DNA of 33,907 nucleotides from Thermosipho sp. (in: thermotogales) (GCA_030153605.1 JASKLO010000017.1:1-33907), one strand, 5' to 3'. Numbered from the stretch's first letter, positions 25,385-33,907 are shown. Translations and numbers: made by a program. Notes: generated from the letters alone by a model not told the origin.

Positions 25385-27130
25385 TTGTTAAGAACGCATA
25401 CGTGTGGAGAGTTGAACAAAAGTCATGTTGGTGAAAATGTTATACTTTCAGGATGGGTTTCAAGAATAAGAGATTTGGGTGGAATTAAGTTTATTATTTT
25501 AAGGGATCGTTATGGTGAAACTCAAATTGTTGTAAATCCAGATTCTCCTGTATATTCTCTTGCTCAAAAATTAGGCAGAGAATATGTAATCCAAGTTGAA
25601 GGTAAAGTAAATGAAAGACCTGAAGAAACAAAAACCAATACTTCAACTGGTGAAATTGAAGTATATGCTACAAAAATTAATATTTTATCTTCGTCGGAGA
25701 TACCACCATTTTTCCCTGGAGAAAAAGTATCTGAAGAATTGAGATTAAAATATAGGTATATTGATCTGAGATCAGAAAAGATGAAAGAAAATATAATATT
25801 AAGACATAAAATGGCTCAAGCCGCTAGAGAATTTTTAAACAGACATGGATTTTTAGAAATAGAAACACCATATCTAACTAAGAGTACACCTGAAGGTGCT
25901 CGAGATTTTCTGGTTCCTTCAAGGCTACAGAGGGGAAAATTTTATGCTTTACCTCAATCACCCCAACTTTTCAAACAGTTATTGATGATTTCAGGATTTG
26001 ATAAATATTATCAGTTTGCTAGGTGTTTTAGAGATGAAGATTTAAGAGCTGATAGACAACCCGAGTTTACTCAGATAGATATTGAAATGTCATTTGTCGA
26101 AGAGGAAGATATTTTGAATTTAATGGAAGATTTCATTCGTTTTGTTTATAACAGTGTTGGAATTAAATTACCAGAAAAATTTGATCGTTTAACTTATGAA
26201 GAAGCTATGGAAAAATATGGGAGTGATAAACCTGACAGAAGATTTGGAATGGAACTACAAGATTTCACCCAAGAATTCGTAGATACGGAATTTAAAATAG
26301 TTAAAAATGTACTAGATAATAAAGGTTCTGTTAAAGGCTTTATTACTAATATACCAATTAGTAGAAAGATTGCTTCTGAGTATGAGGAATTTGTGAAAAA
26401 ATTTGGCTTAGGTGGACTTCTTTGGTTTAAGGTTGATAATGGAGAAATAATTTCTCCAACTGCAAAATTTTTGTTAAAGAATTATTTGCAAATAAAAGAA
26501 AACTACAATTTAAAAAATGGTGATGTAGTGTTATTAGCTGCCAATGAAAATAGAGAAACTTTAAACGAAGCTTTAGGAGCTTTAAGATTAAATATAGGTA
26601 GAAAGTACTTTTCTGATAAAATGAAGTCTTTTGATGCACTTTGGATTGTTGATTTTCCATTTTTGGAATGGGATAAAGAAGAAGAAAGATATGTTGCAAG
26701 ACATCATCCATTTACTTTACCAAAAAACTTAAATGAAAGTCCTGATAAAATTAAGGCATATGCATATGACATGGTTTTAAATGGCAATGAACTTGGTGGT
26801 GGAAGTTTGAGAATATATAATAAGGAAATTCAGGAAAAAGTTTTTGAACTAATCGGTTTATCTAAAGAAGAAGCAAAAGAAAAATTTGGTTTCTTGCTTG
26901 AAGCTTTACAATTGGGAGCACCTCCACATGGGGGAATTGCTTTTGGATTTGATAGAATGGTTGCGATTGCTTCCGGTTCTGACAATATAAGAGATGTAAT
27001 AGCATTTCCAAAAACTGCAAGTGGTGTATGTCAATTAACTGGAGCACCATCAGAGGTTTCTAAGAAACAACTTGATGAACTTTCTATAATGATTAAAAAA
27101 GATGAAGTTAAGAAAAACTTTGAAGAATAG
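25385..27130 (+). CDS. aspS: aspartyl-tRNA synthetase
   Basis: This class II synthetase charges tRNA-Asp. The N-terminal OB-fold anticodon-binding domain spans about 1-105 ([26 protein letters not shown]). The catalytic core includes motif 1, the tRNA/ATP motif 2 block [20 protein letters not shown] and motif 3 [13 protein letters not shown] bacterial GAD insertion lies at about 285-410. This is the long bacterial type. Whether it also charges tRNA-Asn (non-discriminating) cannot be decided by eye. The frame opens at a GTG (25376) overlapping the tal stop, but the TTG at 25385 lies five bases after AGGTGA and gives the standard N-terminus [10 protein letters not shown], so I place the start there. 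Confidence 0.96.
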   Translation: MLRTHTCGELNKSHVGENVILSGWVSRIRDLGGIKFIILRDRYGETQIVVNPDSPVYSLAQKLGREYVIQVEGKVNERPEETKTNTSTGEIEVYATKINILSSSEIPPFFPGEKVSEELRLKYRYIDLRSEKMKENIILRHKMAQAAREFLNRHGFLEIETPYLTKSTPEGARDFLVPSRLQRGKFYALPQSPQLFKQLLMISGFDKYYQFARCFRDEDLRADRQPEFTQIDIEMSFVEEEDILNLMEDFIRFVYNSVGIKLPEKFDRLTYEEAMEKYGSDKPDRRFGMELQDFTQEFVDTEFKIVKNVLDNKGSVKGFITNIPISRKIASEYEEFVKKFGLGGLLWFKVDNGEIISPTAKFLLKNYLQIKENYNLKNGDVVLLAANENRETLNEALGALRLNIGRKYFSDKMKSFDALWIVDFPFLEWDKEEERYVARHHPFTLPKNLNESPDKIKAYAYDMVLNGNELGGGSLRIYNKEIQEKVFELIGLSKEEAKEKFGFLLEALQLGAPPHGGIAFGFDRMVAIASGSDNIRDVIAFPKTASGVCQLTGAPSEVSKKQLDELSIMIKKDEVKKNFEE

Positions 27131-27138
27131 GTGATAAG

Positions 27139-27795
27139 ATGCCTTGTAGAATTGCTATTGATGGTCCAGCTGGTTCGGGTAAAACTACAGTTGCAAAGCT
27201 TTTAGCTAAAAAATTAAATTTTTACTACTTAGATACTGGTGCTATGTACAGAATTGTAGGCTTATTTTTAAAAAGTAAAAATATTGATGAAAATTCAATT
27301 GAGAAAATTAATGAAGAACTTAGAAATTTAAAAATAGAATTTAGAAATGGTCAGTTTTATGTTAATGGTGAAAAGGTTTCCGATGAAATTAGAACGCCTG
27401 AAGTGGGTATATATGCTTCTAAATTTGCAAGTATTCCGTTAGTTAGAGAATACCTAACAAAGATTCAGAGAGAAATTTCACTAAAAGAAAATATAGTTGT
27501 TGAAGGAAGAGATATAGGTACAGTTGTTATTCCTGATGCGGAAGTTAAAATCTTTTTAACTGCAAGTCCTGAAGAAAGAGCTAAAAGGCGATATAAGGAA
27601 TTGAAGGAAAAGGGAATAAATGTTAAATATGAAGATATTTTAAATGAAATAAGATTAAGGGATAAGCAAGATAGTGAGAGAAAAATTGCTCCTCTTACAA
27701 AAGCAGATGATGCAATTTTAATTGATTCTACAGGCTTAACCTTAGAAGAAGTTGTTGATATAATCTATGAGGTGGTAAAGGAAAGATGCAAATAA
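27139..27795 (+). CDS. cmk: cytidylate kinase
   Basis: This kinase phosphorylates CMP and dCMP with ATP. The P-loop GPAGSGKTT lies at residues 9-17, followed by YYLDTGAMYRIVG, the CMP-binding insertion, VVEGRDIGTVVIPDAEVKIFLTAS and the lid RRYKELKEKG. The block RLRDKQDSERKIAPL is characteristic of Cmk. The length of 218 residues is typical. The ATG follows AGGTGAT shortly after aspS. It overlaps ispH by 10 bases, in the conserved order cmk-ispH-rpsA-der found in several anaerobic Firmicutes and Thermotogales. Confidence 0.96.
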   Translation: MPCRIAIDGPAGSGKTTVAKLLAKKLNFYYLDTGAMYRIVGLFLKSKNIDENSIEKINEELRNLKIEFRNGQFYVNGEKVSDEIRTPEVGIYASKFASIPLVREYLTKIQREISLKENIVVEGRDIGTVVIPDAEVKIFLTASPEERAKRRYKELKEKGINVKYEDILNEIRLRDKQDSERKIAPLTKADDAILIDSTGLTLEEVVDIIYEVVKERCK

Positions 27796-28595
27796 TAGTA
27801 GCTAAAAATATTGGTTTTTGTTTTGGAGTTGAAAATGCTGTGAAAACAGCCAAAACACTGCTTGAAAAAGGATTTAAAGTTTTTACTGACGATGATATTG
27901 TTCACAATAAGTTAGTAATGAATGAGTTAAAAAATTTAGGATTATTAATCAACCAGCCTGGTGAGATTTTTTTAGTGCGTGCACATGGCTTGCCAAAAGA
28001 AAAAATTCAATTAATGTCCGAAAAATATAAAATTAAAGATCTAACATGTAGAATTGTTTATAACCTTTTTAAGAAGGCGGAAAACTTAGAGAAAGAAGGA
28101 TATAAAATAATAGTTTTTGGAAAACCAGACCATCCAGAAATGGTTGCTCTTAAAAGTTATGCTAAAAATTCAATAATTTCTTTAGAACCTGTATCTGTTA
28201 ATACAAAGAAAATCGCTATTTTAAGCCAAACAACAATGTCTGAAGAAGAATTTAAAAATTTTGTTGAAAAAACTTCTGAGCGATCTGTTTATGAAGAATT
28301 ATTAGTAGAAGAAACCATTTGTAATATTACAATCTTACGCGAAAAAGAAACTATGGAAATTGCTAAAAAAGTTGATATACTATATGTAGTAGGTGGTAAA
28401 CATAGTTCTAATACTAAGAAGCTTGCAAGAATAGCTTCTAAATTTACGAAAGTATTTCATATAGAAACAGAAAACGAAATTGATGATATTCCATCGAATG
28501 TTGAGAAAATAGGTGTGGTAAGTGGTACTTCAACACCTTATGATTTAGTAAATAAAGTCGTTAATAGAATAAAAGAATTAGGAGGGATTCAGTAG
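27786..28595 (+). CDS. ispH: 4-hydroxy-3-methylbut-2-enyl diphosphate reductase
   Basis: IspH makes isopentenyl and dimethylallyl diphosphate in the last step of the MEP isoprenoid pathway, using a [4Fe-4S] cluster. The three cluster cysteines are at GFCFGV (Cys12), LTCRIV (Cys88) and ETICNITI (Cys179). Substrate-binding residues appear in VRAHG, in DHPE (with the proton-relay Glu118) and in SQTTMS. At 269 residues it is a compact single-domain form. The second cysteine block is DLTCRIV instead of the usual D-A-T-C-P, a mild deviation that keeps the cysteine. In some bacteria ispH is fused to rpsA; here they are separate genes one base apart. Confidence 0.94.
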   Translation: MQIIVAKNIGFCFGVENAVKTAKTLLEKGFKVFTDDDIVHNKLVMNELKNLGLLINQPGEIFLVRAHGLPKEKIQLMSEKYKIKDLTCRIVYNLFKKAENLEKEGYKIIVFGKPDHPEMVALKSYAKNSIISLEPVSVNTKKIAILSQTTMSEEEFKNFVEKTSERSVYEELLVEETICNITILREKETMEIAKKVDILYVVGGKHSSNTKKLARIASKFTKVFHIETENEIDDIPSNVEKIGVVSGTSTPYDLVNKVVNRIKELGGIQ

Positions 28596-28596
28596 T

Positions 28597-30228
28597 ATGG
28601 AAAACAACTTTGAGAAAATGTTAGAAAATTATTTGTTTGAAGAAGTTAAAGGAAGATCTTTGGTAGAAGGAGTTGTTATAAAAACCACAGATACAGATGT
28701 ATTTGTAGACTTTGGTTGGAAAGGCGAAGGAGTAGTACCATCCGATGAACTGATTAAAGAACCTGCCAGTTATAAACCTGGCGACAAGTTAAATTTAATT
28801 GTATTAAAAATAAATGATGAAGAAGGAACAGCACTTTTATCTGAAAAGAGAGTTTACTTAAGAAATGCAAGAAATTTACTAAAAGAAAAGTTTGAAAAAG
28901 GAGAAAAAGTCTTAGGTAAAATTAAAGAGACAATTAAAGGCGGCTATAAAGTTCTTATAGACAATGTTATCGAAGCATTTTTACCACAGAGTGAATCATT
29001 GATAAGAAAAGGAGAAAAAATTCCTGAAGAATTTCTCGAGTTTAAAATTATTAAATTTGAAACTTCAAGAAGAAAACTTAATATTGTTTTATCAAGAAAA
29101 GCAATAATAAATGAAATGAAAGAAAAATTTTATTCTGAAAGAAAACCTGAAGATGTTGTAGAAGGTATAATCGAGAGAATTGAAAAATTTGGAGCATTTG
29201 TAAGAATTGCTGAAGGTATAACAGGACTGGTTCCAAATTCTGAAGTTTCATATGATCCTTCTTTAACTGCTGAAGATGTTTTTAGAATAGGACAATCAGT
29301 AAAATTATTGATCAAAGAAATTGATAAGGATAGAAAGAGAATTACTTTGAGTTTAAAGGCTTTGATGCCAGATCCATGGGAAAATATTGAAAAAAAATAT
29401 CCTGTAGGATCTATTGTGAGTGGCACTGTAAAGAAAATCATGCCATTTGGATTTTTTGTTAATTTAGAACCAGGAATTGAAGGTTTAGTCCATATAAATG
29501 AAGTTTTCTGGGGAAGGCCAGGTAAATTAAGAGATGTGGTTTCAGAAGGAGATATTGTAAAAGTAGTAGTAAAAGAAATAGACAAAGAAAACAGAAAATT
29601 GTCATTGAGTTATAAAGAAGTAAAAGGGGATCCATGGGAAAATATTGAAGAAAAATATCCAGTAGGAAACATTGTTACTGGTACTGTTGGAGCCATTTTG
29701 AATTCTGAAATAATAATTGATTTAGAAAATGAAATTAGTGGATTTTGTCCAATTTCTGAACTTTCCTGGAAATATGTGGAAAAACCGGAAGATGTTGTTA
29801 AAACTGGGCAAAAGGTTAAAGCTATAGTAGTTGATTTAAACAAAAATGAAAGGAAATTAAGATTGAGCATTAAAAAAGCAACAGAAAATCCATGGAAAAA
29901 ATTTGTGGAAAATTATAAAGAGGGAGATTTAATTACAGGAAAAATTGTCAAGGAAGTTAAAAGTGGTTATATTGTTGAAGTCGATGAAATCGAGGCTTTT
30001 CTTCCTAAGTCACATGTAGTTGAAGCAAAAACAATAGGTGAAGAAGTTTCCGGAACAGTTTTAAGAATAGTAAGCGATAATGAGATTTATAAAATTACAA
30101 TAAGTGAAAATAAAAAGGAGGAAGTTGAACAAATAAAGAAACTCGCTGAAGAAGCAGAATCGGAAAGAGTTGTATCACTTGAAAGGAAGGTAAAAAATGC
30201 CGACAGTATTGATAGTAGGGAAGAGTAA
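28597..30228 (+). CDS. rpsA: ribosomal protein S1-like, six S1 domains
   Basis: This RNA-binding protein has six S1 (OB-fold) repeats at about residues 18-85, 100-165, 187-255, 272-340, 358-425 and 441-500. Repeats 3 and 4 are the most canonical (VEGIIERIEKFGAFVRI, VSGTVKKIMPFGFFVNL). Repeats 2 and 6 are divergent. It is expected to sit on the 30S ribosome and help bind mRNA, although its importance where leaders carry strong Shine-Dalgarno sequences is less clear. Linkers before repeats 4 and 5 share a 39-base near-identical DNA segment. The final 32 bases overlap the start of der. GGAGGG precedes the ATG. Confidence 0.94.
   Translation: MENNFEKMLENYLFEEVKGRSLVEGVVIKTTDTDVFVDFGWKGEGVVPSDELIKEPASYKPGDKLNLIVLKINDEEGTALLSEKRVYLRNARNLLKEKFEKGEKVLGKIKETIKGGYKVLIDNVIEAFLPQSESLIRKGEKIPEEFLEFKIIKFETSRRKLNIVLSRKAIINEMKEKFYSERKPEDVVEGIIERIEKFGAFVRIAEGITGLVPNSEVSYDPSLTAEDVFRIGQSVKLLIKEIDKDRKRITLSLKALMPDPWENIEKKYPVGSIVSGTVKKIMPFGFFVNLEPGIEGLVHINEVFWGRPGKLRDVVSEGDIVKVVVKEIDKENRKLSLSYKEVKGDPWENIEEKYPVGNIVTGTVGAILNSEIIIDLENEISGFCPISELSWKYVEKPEDVVKTGQKVKAIVVDLNKNERKLRLSIKKATENPWKKFVENYKEGDLITGKIVKEVKSGYIVEVDEIEAFLPKSHVVEAKTIGEEVSGTVLRIVSDNEIYKITISENKKEEVEQIKKLAEEAESERVVSLERKVKNADSIDSREE
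29371..29667 (+). repeat. internal 39-base direct repeat in rpsA
   Basis: The segments 29371-29409 and 29629-29667 are identical except for two positions and encode the linker DPWENIEKKYPVG / DPWENIEEKYPVG before S1 repeats 4 and 5. The 258-base period is exactly one S1 unit (86 codons), so recombination would remove or add one domain in frame. The flanking repeat bodies have diverged much more. Confidence 0.85.
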
Positions 30229-31510
30229 TGTTGGAAAATCAACACTTTTTAATAGATTAGTTGGAAGAAAAAAATCAATTGTTGATGATGCAGAAGGTGT
30301 AACAAGAGACGCGGTCTCAGACCGCGTCGTTTACTATGACAAAGAATTTGAACTAGTAGATACTTGTGGGATTTTTGAAAATCCTGATGATTTTTTTACT
30401 AAAAAATCCAAGGAAAATACGTTAAAAATGTTAAAAGAGGCTGATCTAGTTTTATTTGTAGTTGATGGTCGTAATGGTATTTCTTCTGAAGACTTCTATC
30501 TTGCTGATTTGTTGAGAAAAAGTTCTGTAGATGTAATGTTGATAGCTAATAAAGTTGAAAATGAAAAAAAATATTTGGAAGTTGAACCAGATATATATAC
30601 TTTAGGATTTGGTGAGCCTTTGAAAATATCCTCAGAGCAAGGAAAAAACATAGATGTTTTAATTGAAAAGATAATTGATAATTTGGAAAATAAAGGATAT
30701 GATTTGAAAGTTAAGGAAGACAGAAAAGAAATAATAAGAGTGTCTCTTGTTGGAAGACCAAATGCAGGGAAATCTTCATTGTTTAATTCAATTTTAAATA
30801 CAGAAAGAGCCCTTGTTACTCCTATTCCTGGTACTACTAGAGATTCAATAGATGAACTTGTAGATTTAAATGGTAAAAAATATTTGTTTATTGATACAGC
30901 AGGTCTTAGAAGAAAGAGCAAAATCAATTACAAAAGTATCGATATGTATAGTAATGTTAGAACAGTTAGAAGTATAGAACTTTCTGATGTAGTTGTTCTT
31001 GTTGTTGATTCAGTGGAAGGAATTACCCATCAAGATCAAAGAATTGCAGGCATAGCAGAAAAAAGAGGAAAAGCTACTATTGTAGTCTTCAATAAAATTG
31101 ATTTGATAAAGAATTTTAAAGAAAGAAAAAGGGAATTTTTAGAACAATTCGAAGAAAAGCTATATTTTATAAATTACAGCCCAGTGATTTTTACAAGTGC
31201 AATAACAAAAGCTGGAATCGACTCATTGATTAAATCAATTGATTTAGTTTATAATTCTTTACATCACAGGGTTCCTACAAGTGCTGTTAATGCGGCTATT
31301 CAAAGAATGATGATGTTTACACCTCCACCAAGGGGATTAAAAATTTTATATGGAACCCAAGTTGATATTCGACCTCCTACTTTTTTGTTTTTCACTAACG
31401 GTAGAAAAGTTCCAGAATCATATCAAAATTTAATTAGAAGAACAATTAGAGAAAACATTTACCCATTTGTTGGGGCACCAATATTTTTAAAATTCAAATC
31501 TAGACATTAA
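30197..31510 (+). CDS. der: ribosome-associated GTPase Der (EngA)
   Basis: Der is an essential GTPase with two tandem G domains and a C-terminal KH-like domain, needed for 50S subunit assembly. The first P-loop is GKSNVGKS (8-15), with VDTCG as G3 and ANKVEN at the G4 position; the Thermotoga protein is similarly degenerate there. The second G domain has GRPNAGKSS, DTAGLRRKSK and FNKID. The KH-like domain runs from about 350 and includes RGLKILYGTQVDIRPPTFLFF. The length of 437 residues is typical. AAGGAAGG precedes the ATG, which lies 32 bases inside rpsA. Codons 38-44, in the switch I region, form a GC-rich perfect palindrome. Confidence 0.96.
   Translation: MPTVLIVGKSNVGKSTLFNRLVGRKKSIVDDAEGVTRDAVSDRVVYYDKEFELVDTCGIFENPDDFFTKKSKENTLKMLKEADLVLFVVDGRNGISSEDFYLADLLRKSSVDVMLIANKVENEKKYLEVEPDIYTLGFGEPLKISSEQGKNIDVLIEKIIDNLENKGYDLKVKEDRKEIIRVSLVGRPNAGKSSLFNSILNTERALVTPIPGTTRDSIDELVDLNGKKYLFIDTAGLRRKSKINYKSIDMYSNVRTVRSIELSDVVVLVVDSVEGITHQDQRIAGIAEKRGKATIVVFNKIDLIKNFKERKREFLEQFEEKLYFINYSPVIFTSAITKAGIDSLIKSIDLVYNSLHHRVPTSAVNAAIQRMMMFTPPPRGLKILYGTQVDIRPPTFLFFTNGRKVPESYQNLIRRTIRENIYPFVGAPIFLKFKSRH
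30308..30328 (+). repeat. GC-rich perfect palindrome within der
   Basis: The arms GACGCGGTCT (30308-30317) and AGACCGCGTC (30319-30328) are perfect reverse complements around a single C. They encode D-A-V-S-D-R-V with GCG, GTC, CGC and GTC codons that are unusual beside the AT-rich codons around them. Compared with the Thermotoga Der sequence as I remember it, the protein length is unchanged, so it looks like a replacement rather than an insertion. Confidence 0.85.
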
Positions 31511-31524
31511 GGAGGGGGATTGAA

Positions 31525-32598
31525 GTGAAAAAACTTATTTTTCTTCTTTTTGTAAGTATTTTATTAGTAAATGTCTTTGGTTTTAAGGTTATTATGGTTA
31601 CAGATATTGGTGGTTTAGGTGACGGGTCCTTTATGGACGGTACATGGTCTGGAATAGTGAAAGCTTGTAAAGAGTTAGGAATTGAATATGATGTAATACA
31701 ATCAAAAGAACAAAGCGATTATGTTCCAAATTTAAGTAAAGCAGCAGAATTAGCAGATGTAGTTTTTGCTGTAGGATTTTTGATGTCTGATGCTTTTTAT
31801 AAAGTAGCTCAACAATATCCCGGAACATATTTTGTTGGTATTGATTTTGATAGTGGTCAAAGATTGCCAAATGTTATGACATTTACTTTTAAAGAACAAG
31901 AAGGAAGCTTTTTAACTGGTTATCTTGCTGCTGGAATGACTAAAACTGGAAAAGTAGCTATTCTAGGCGGTATTCCAATTCCTCCGGTTCAGAGATATGC
32001 GATCGGATTTCTTGCTGGAGTAAAAGCATATAATCAGATACATGGTAAGACTGTCGAGGGTAAAATTGTATATGCAAACTCATTTACTGATCCAAAAAAG
32101 GGAAAAGAACTAACTCAATCTCTTATTGCTGATGGATTTGATATTATTCAACAAGCTTGTGGTGGCACTGCATTGGGAATTATTGAAGCAGTAAAAGAAG
32201 AAAATAATAGAAATTCAAATGCTAAAAACCTAGCAGAACTTATTGATTATTTATATGAAAATGGTGGTTATTTCATGCTAGGCGGAGATGTTGAACAAGA
32301 ATGGCAAGCTCCTGGTCATATCTTAGCAAGTGCCATTAAAAGAGTTGATGTAGCAAGTTATTTGGGAGTTATAAATGCATATAATGGAACATGGGAACCT
32401 GGTAATACTGAACTTGGAATAAAAGAGGATGGAGAAGGTATTAGTAATATGCCATTTACAAAGGGCCTTGTTCCAAATAGGCTTCTTGCTGAAATTGAAT
32501 ATTTAATAAAGTTAGTAAAAGAAGAAAAACTGGTAATACCTTCTACAGAAGATGAATTAAATGTATTTAGGGTACAAAAAATAGAATTTCCGTTTTAA
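31525..32598 (+). CDS. BMP-family ABC transporter substrate-binding protein
   Basis: This is a basic membrane protein/PnrA (TmpC)-like periplasmic binding protein, a family that typically binds nucleosides for import. The signal peptide covers about residues 1-19 (MKKLIFLLFVSILLVNVFG). The family block DIGGLGDGSFMDGTWSGI follows, then DVVFAVGFLMSDAFYKVA and KEQEGSFLTGYLAAGMTKTGKVAILGG. No lipobox cysteine is present, so it is a soluble secreted protein rather than a lipoprotein unless anchored otherwise. The length is 357 residues. The start is a GTG six bases after GGAGGGGG. The cognate ATPase and permeases are not in the window. The ligand is inferred from the family only. Confidence 0.9.
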   Translation: MKKLIFLLFVSILLVNVFGFKVIMVTDIGGLGDGSFMDGTWSGIVKACKELGIEYDVIQSKEQSDYVPNLSKAAELADVVFAVGFLMSDAFYKVAQQYPGTYFVGIDFDSGQRLPNVMTFTFKEQEGSFLTGYLAAGMTKTGKVAILGGIPIPPVQRYAIGFLAGVKAYNQIHGKTVEGKIVYANSFTDPKKGKELTQSLIADGFDIIQQACGGTALGIIEAVKEENNRNSNAKNLAELIDYLYENGGYFMLGGDVEQEWQAPGHILASAIKRVDVASYLGVINAYNGTWEPGNTELGIKEDGEGISNMPFTKGLVPNRLLAEIEYLIKLVKEEKLVIPSTEDELNVFRVQKIEFPF

Positions 32599-32609
32599 GG
32601 AGGGGAAAG

Positions 32610-33797
32610 ATGGAGAGAGTTATAAAAATCACTGATGATATTTTTTATGTTGGAGTAAATGACAGAGAAACTCATTTGTTTGAAGGTTTATGGCCTTTGC
32701 CTAAAGGTGTTAGTTATAATTCTTATTTAATTAGAGATGAAAAAAATGTTTTGATTGATACTGTAAAAATTTTAAAATCTGACTTATTTATTCAAAAAAT
32801 AAAAGAGGTAATTAATGGAGATTCATTAGACTATTTAGTAATTAATCATATGGAACCAGATCATTCAGGTTCGATCTCAGCTATTATTAATGCTTTTCCA
32901 AATATCAAAATAATCGGTAATAAAAAAACATTTGAATTTTTGAAAAACTTATATGGAATAGAGAAGAATCTTTTAGAAGTTAAGGATGGAGATGAAATTT
33001 CTTTAGGAAAACATAAATTAAAATTTTATATGACACCAATGGTTCATTGGCCAGAGACTATGGTGACATACGAATTAACTGAAAAAATTGCTTTTACTGG
33101 TGACGCTTTTGGTGGTTTTGGAACCTTAGATGGTGGAATTTTTGATGATGAAGTAGATATTGAGTATTATAAAAATGAAATTAGAAGATATTATTCTAAT
33201 ATTGTTGGAAAATTTGGGCCTATGGTTCAAAAAGCTTTACAAAAACTTTCAAATTTAGAAATAAAAGTAATAGCATCAACACATGGACCAGTTTGGAGAA
33301 GTCATCCAGAATTAATTATAGATTTATATGATAAATGGAGTAGATACGAAGCTGAAGAAGGGGTTGTAGTAGTATATGGTTCTATGTATGGAAATACTGA
33401 AAAAATGGCAGATTATTTAGCCAATATTCTAGCCAAATATGGAATTAAAAATATTAGAGTTATGAATGCGGCTAATGTTCATGAATCTTTTATAATTAAT
33501 GAGATTTGGAGATTTAAAGGAGTAATTATTGGTACTTGTACTTATAATAATGGGATTTTCCCACCTATTGAAAACCTATTAATTAATTTAGCGCATAAAG
33601 GTTTAAAAAATCGTATTTTTGGAGTTTTTGGTACATATGGATGGAGTGGAGGAGGAGTTAAAGGAGTTGTCGAATACTTGAACAAAAATAATTGGGAATT
33701 AGTTTGCGAGCCTTGTGAAGTTAAATTCAGCCCGAAACCCGAAGATTTAGAAAAGTTAGAAGAAATGGCTAAATGTTTTTCCGAAAAAATAAAATAA
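32610..33797 (+). CDS. flavodiiron protein (rubredoxin:oxygen oxidoreductase type)
   Basis: Flavodiiron proteins reduce O2 to water, and in some cases NO to N2O, protecting anaerobes and their oxygen-sensitive hydrogenases. The metallo-beta-lactamase-like domain carries the diiron ligands in NHMEPDHSGS (His80, Glu82, Asp84, His85), His146 (MVHWPE), Asp165 (TGDAFGGFG) and His225 (STHGPVWR); all are present. The flavodoxin domain from about residue 250 binds FMN through YGSMYGNTEKMA, with TYGWSGGGVKGV near the end. At 395 residues it is the basic class A form without fused rubredoxin. The electron donor, probably rubredoxin, is not in the window. AAGGAGGGG precedes the ATG. Confidence 0.95.
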   Translation: MERVIKITDDIFYVGVNDRETHLFEGLWPLPKGVSYNSYLIRDEKNVLIDTVKILKSDLFIQKIKEVINGDSLDYLVINHMEPDHSGSISAIINAFPNIKIIGNKKTFEFLKNLYGIEKNLLEVKDGDEISLGKHKLKFYMTPMVHWPETMVTYELTEKIAFTGDAFGGFGTLDGGIFDDEVDIEYYKNEIRRYYSNIVGKFGPMVQKALQKLSNLEIKVIASTHGPVWRSHPELIIDLYDKWSRYEAEEGVVVVYGSMYGNTEKMADYLANILAKYGIKNIRVMNAANVHESFIINEIWRFKGVIIGTCTYNNGIFPPIENLLINLAHKGLKNRIFGVFGTYGWSGGGVKGVVEYLNKNNWELVCEPCEVKFSPKPEDLEKLEEMAKCFSEKIK

Positions 33798-33865
33798 TAT
33801 TTCCAACTATTGGACTTACCCCCGAAAGTGAAACGGATAAAAAAATAACTATACACTTTTCAAAC

Positions 33866-33902
33866 AACATGGTTTCGGTATTCCACCGGAGCCATGTTTT
33901 TT
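33866..33902 (+). terminator. intrinsic terminator after the flavodiiron gene
   Basis: AACATGGTTTCGGT (33866-33879) pairs with ACCGGAGCCATGTT (33885-33898) over 14 bp with two G-T wobbles and a five-base loop, and six Ts follow (33897-33902). It lies about 70 bases after the stop and should end the long plus-strand run of genes. Confidence 0.88.
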
Positions 33903-33907
33903 AACCT

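Noticed and set aside
29130-29585. 151-codon minus-strand frame opposite rpsA
   Set aside because: It is antisense to conserved S1 domains, Ser/Thr/Pro/Ile-rich and without a ribosome binding site.
1-33907. CRISPR arrays, tRNA or rRNA genes, insertion sequences and prophage genes
   Set aside because: Reading the intergenic gaps, all shorter than 300 bases, I found no regularly spaced repeats, no cloverleaf with TTCGA-type arms, and no transposase- or phage-like proteins.

Overview
The window is one continuous, gene-dense, strongly AT-rich bacterial segment with short intergenic gaps, frequent TTG/GTG starts and strong GGAGG-type ribosome binding sites. The set of families points to an anaerobic, fermentative Thermotogales bacterium, most likely Thermosipho-like: HydE with the extra C-terminal Cys triad, a TM1266-type hydrogenase regulator, an M3-type [FeFe] hydrogenase, a flavodiiron protein, a short FSA-type transaldolase, and a MalG with a giant insertion. 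The genus is an inference from gene content and base composition. No rRNA, tRNA, CRISPR array, transposase or phage gene was seen.

Layout. (1) 106-2345, plus strand: pfkA, translationally coupled to a YtcJ-like amidohydrolase. (2) 2333-7166, minus strand: an [FeFe]-hydrogenase island, read as hydA (HndD-like catalytic subunit), a structured leader, a TM1266-like regulator, hydG, an unrecognised small protein, then hydE. HydG and HydE help build the H-cluster that HydA carries. (3) 7376-12281, minus strand: murJ, birA, a PP-loop ATPase, rnc, an 81-residue unknown and an auxin-efflux-carrier-family permease, nearly all overlapping, from an extended -10 promoter near 12315. (4) 12393-33797, plus strand: seventeen co-directional genes. 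These are a mini-RnfB, dprA, panC, a GH31 glucosidase, pnp, an M16 peptidase, hslU, malF-like and malG-like permeases, transaldolase, aspS, cmk, ispH, rpsA, der, a BMP-family binding protein and a flavodiiron protein. A strong intrinsic terminator lies at 33866-33902.

The most interesting signal is the 140-base leader between hydA and the TM1266-like gene. Three complementary segments can fold in two mutually exclusive ways. One fold is a 12-bp GC-rich hairpin followed by seven Ts that also covers the ribosome binding site; the other frees it. This looks like a conditional attenuator letting the cell make hydrogenase with or without its maturases. Other notable items are a perfect GC-rich palindrome inside der, a terminator-like hairpin inside the amidohydrolase gene just after pfkA, a PP-loop enzyme with a possible Fe-S cysteine triad, and the unknown small protein locked between hydG and hydE.

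Physiologically the genes fit sugar fermentation (PFK, alpha-glucosidase, sugar permeases, transaldolase) with disposal of electrons as H2, protected by an oxygen-reducing flavodiiron protein, alongside core translation, RNA-decay and envelope functions.
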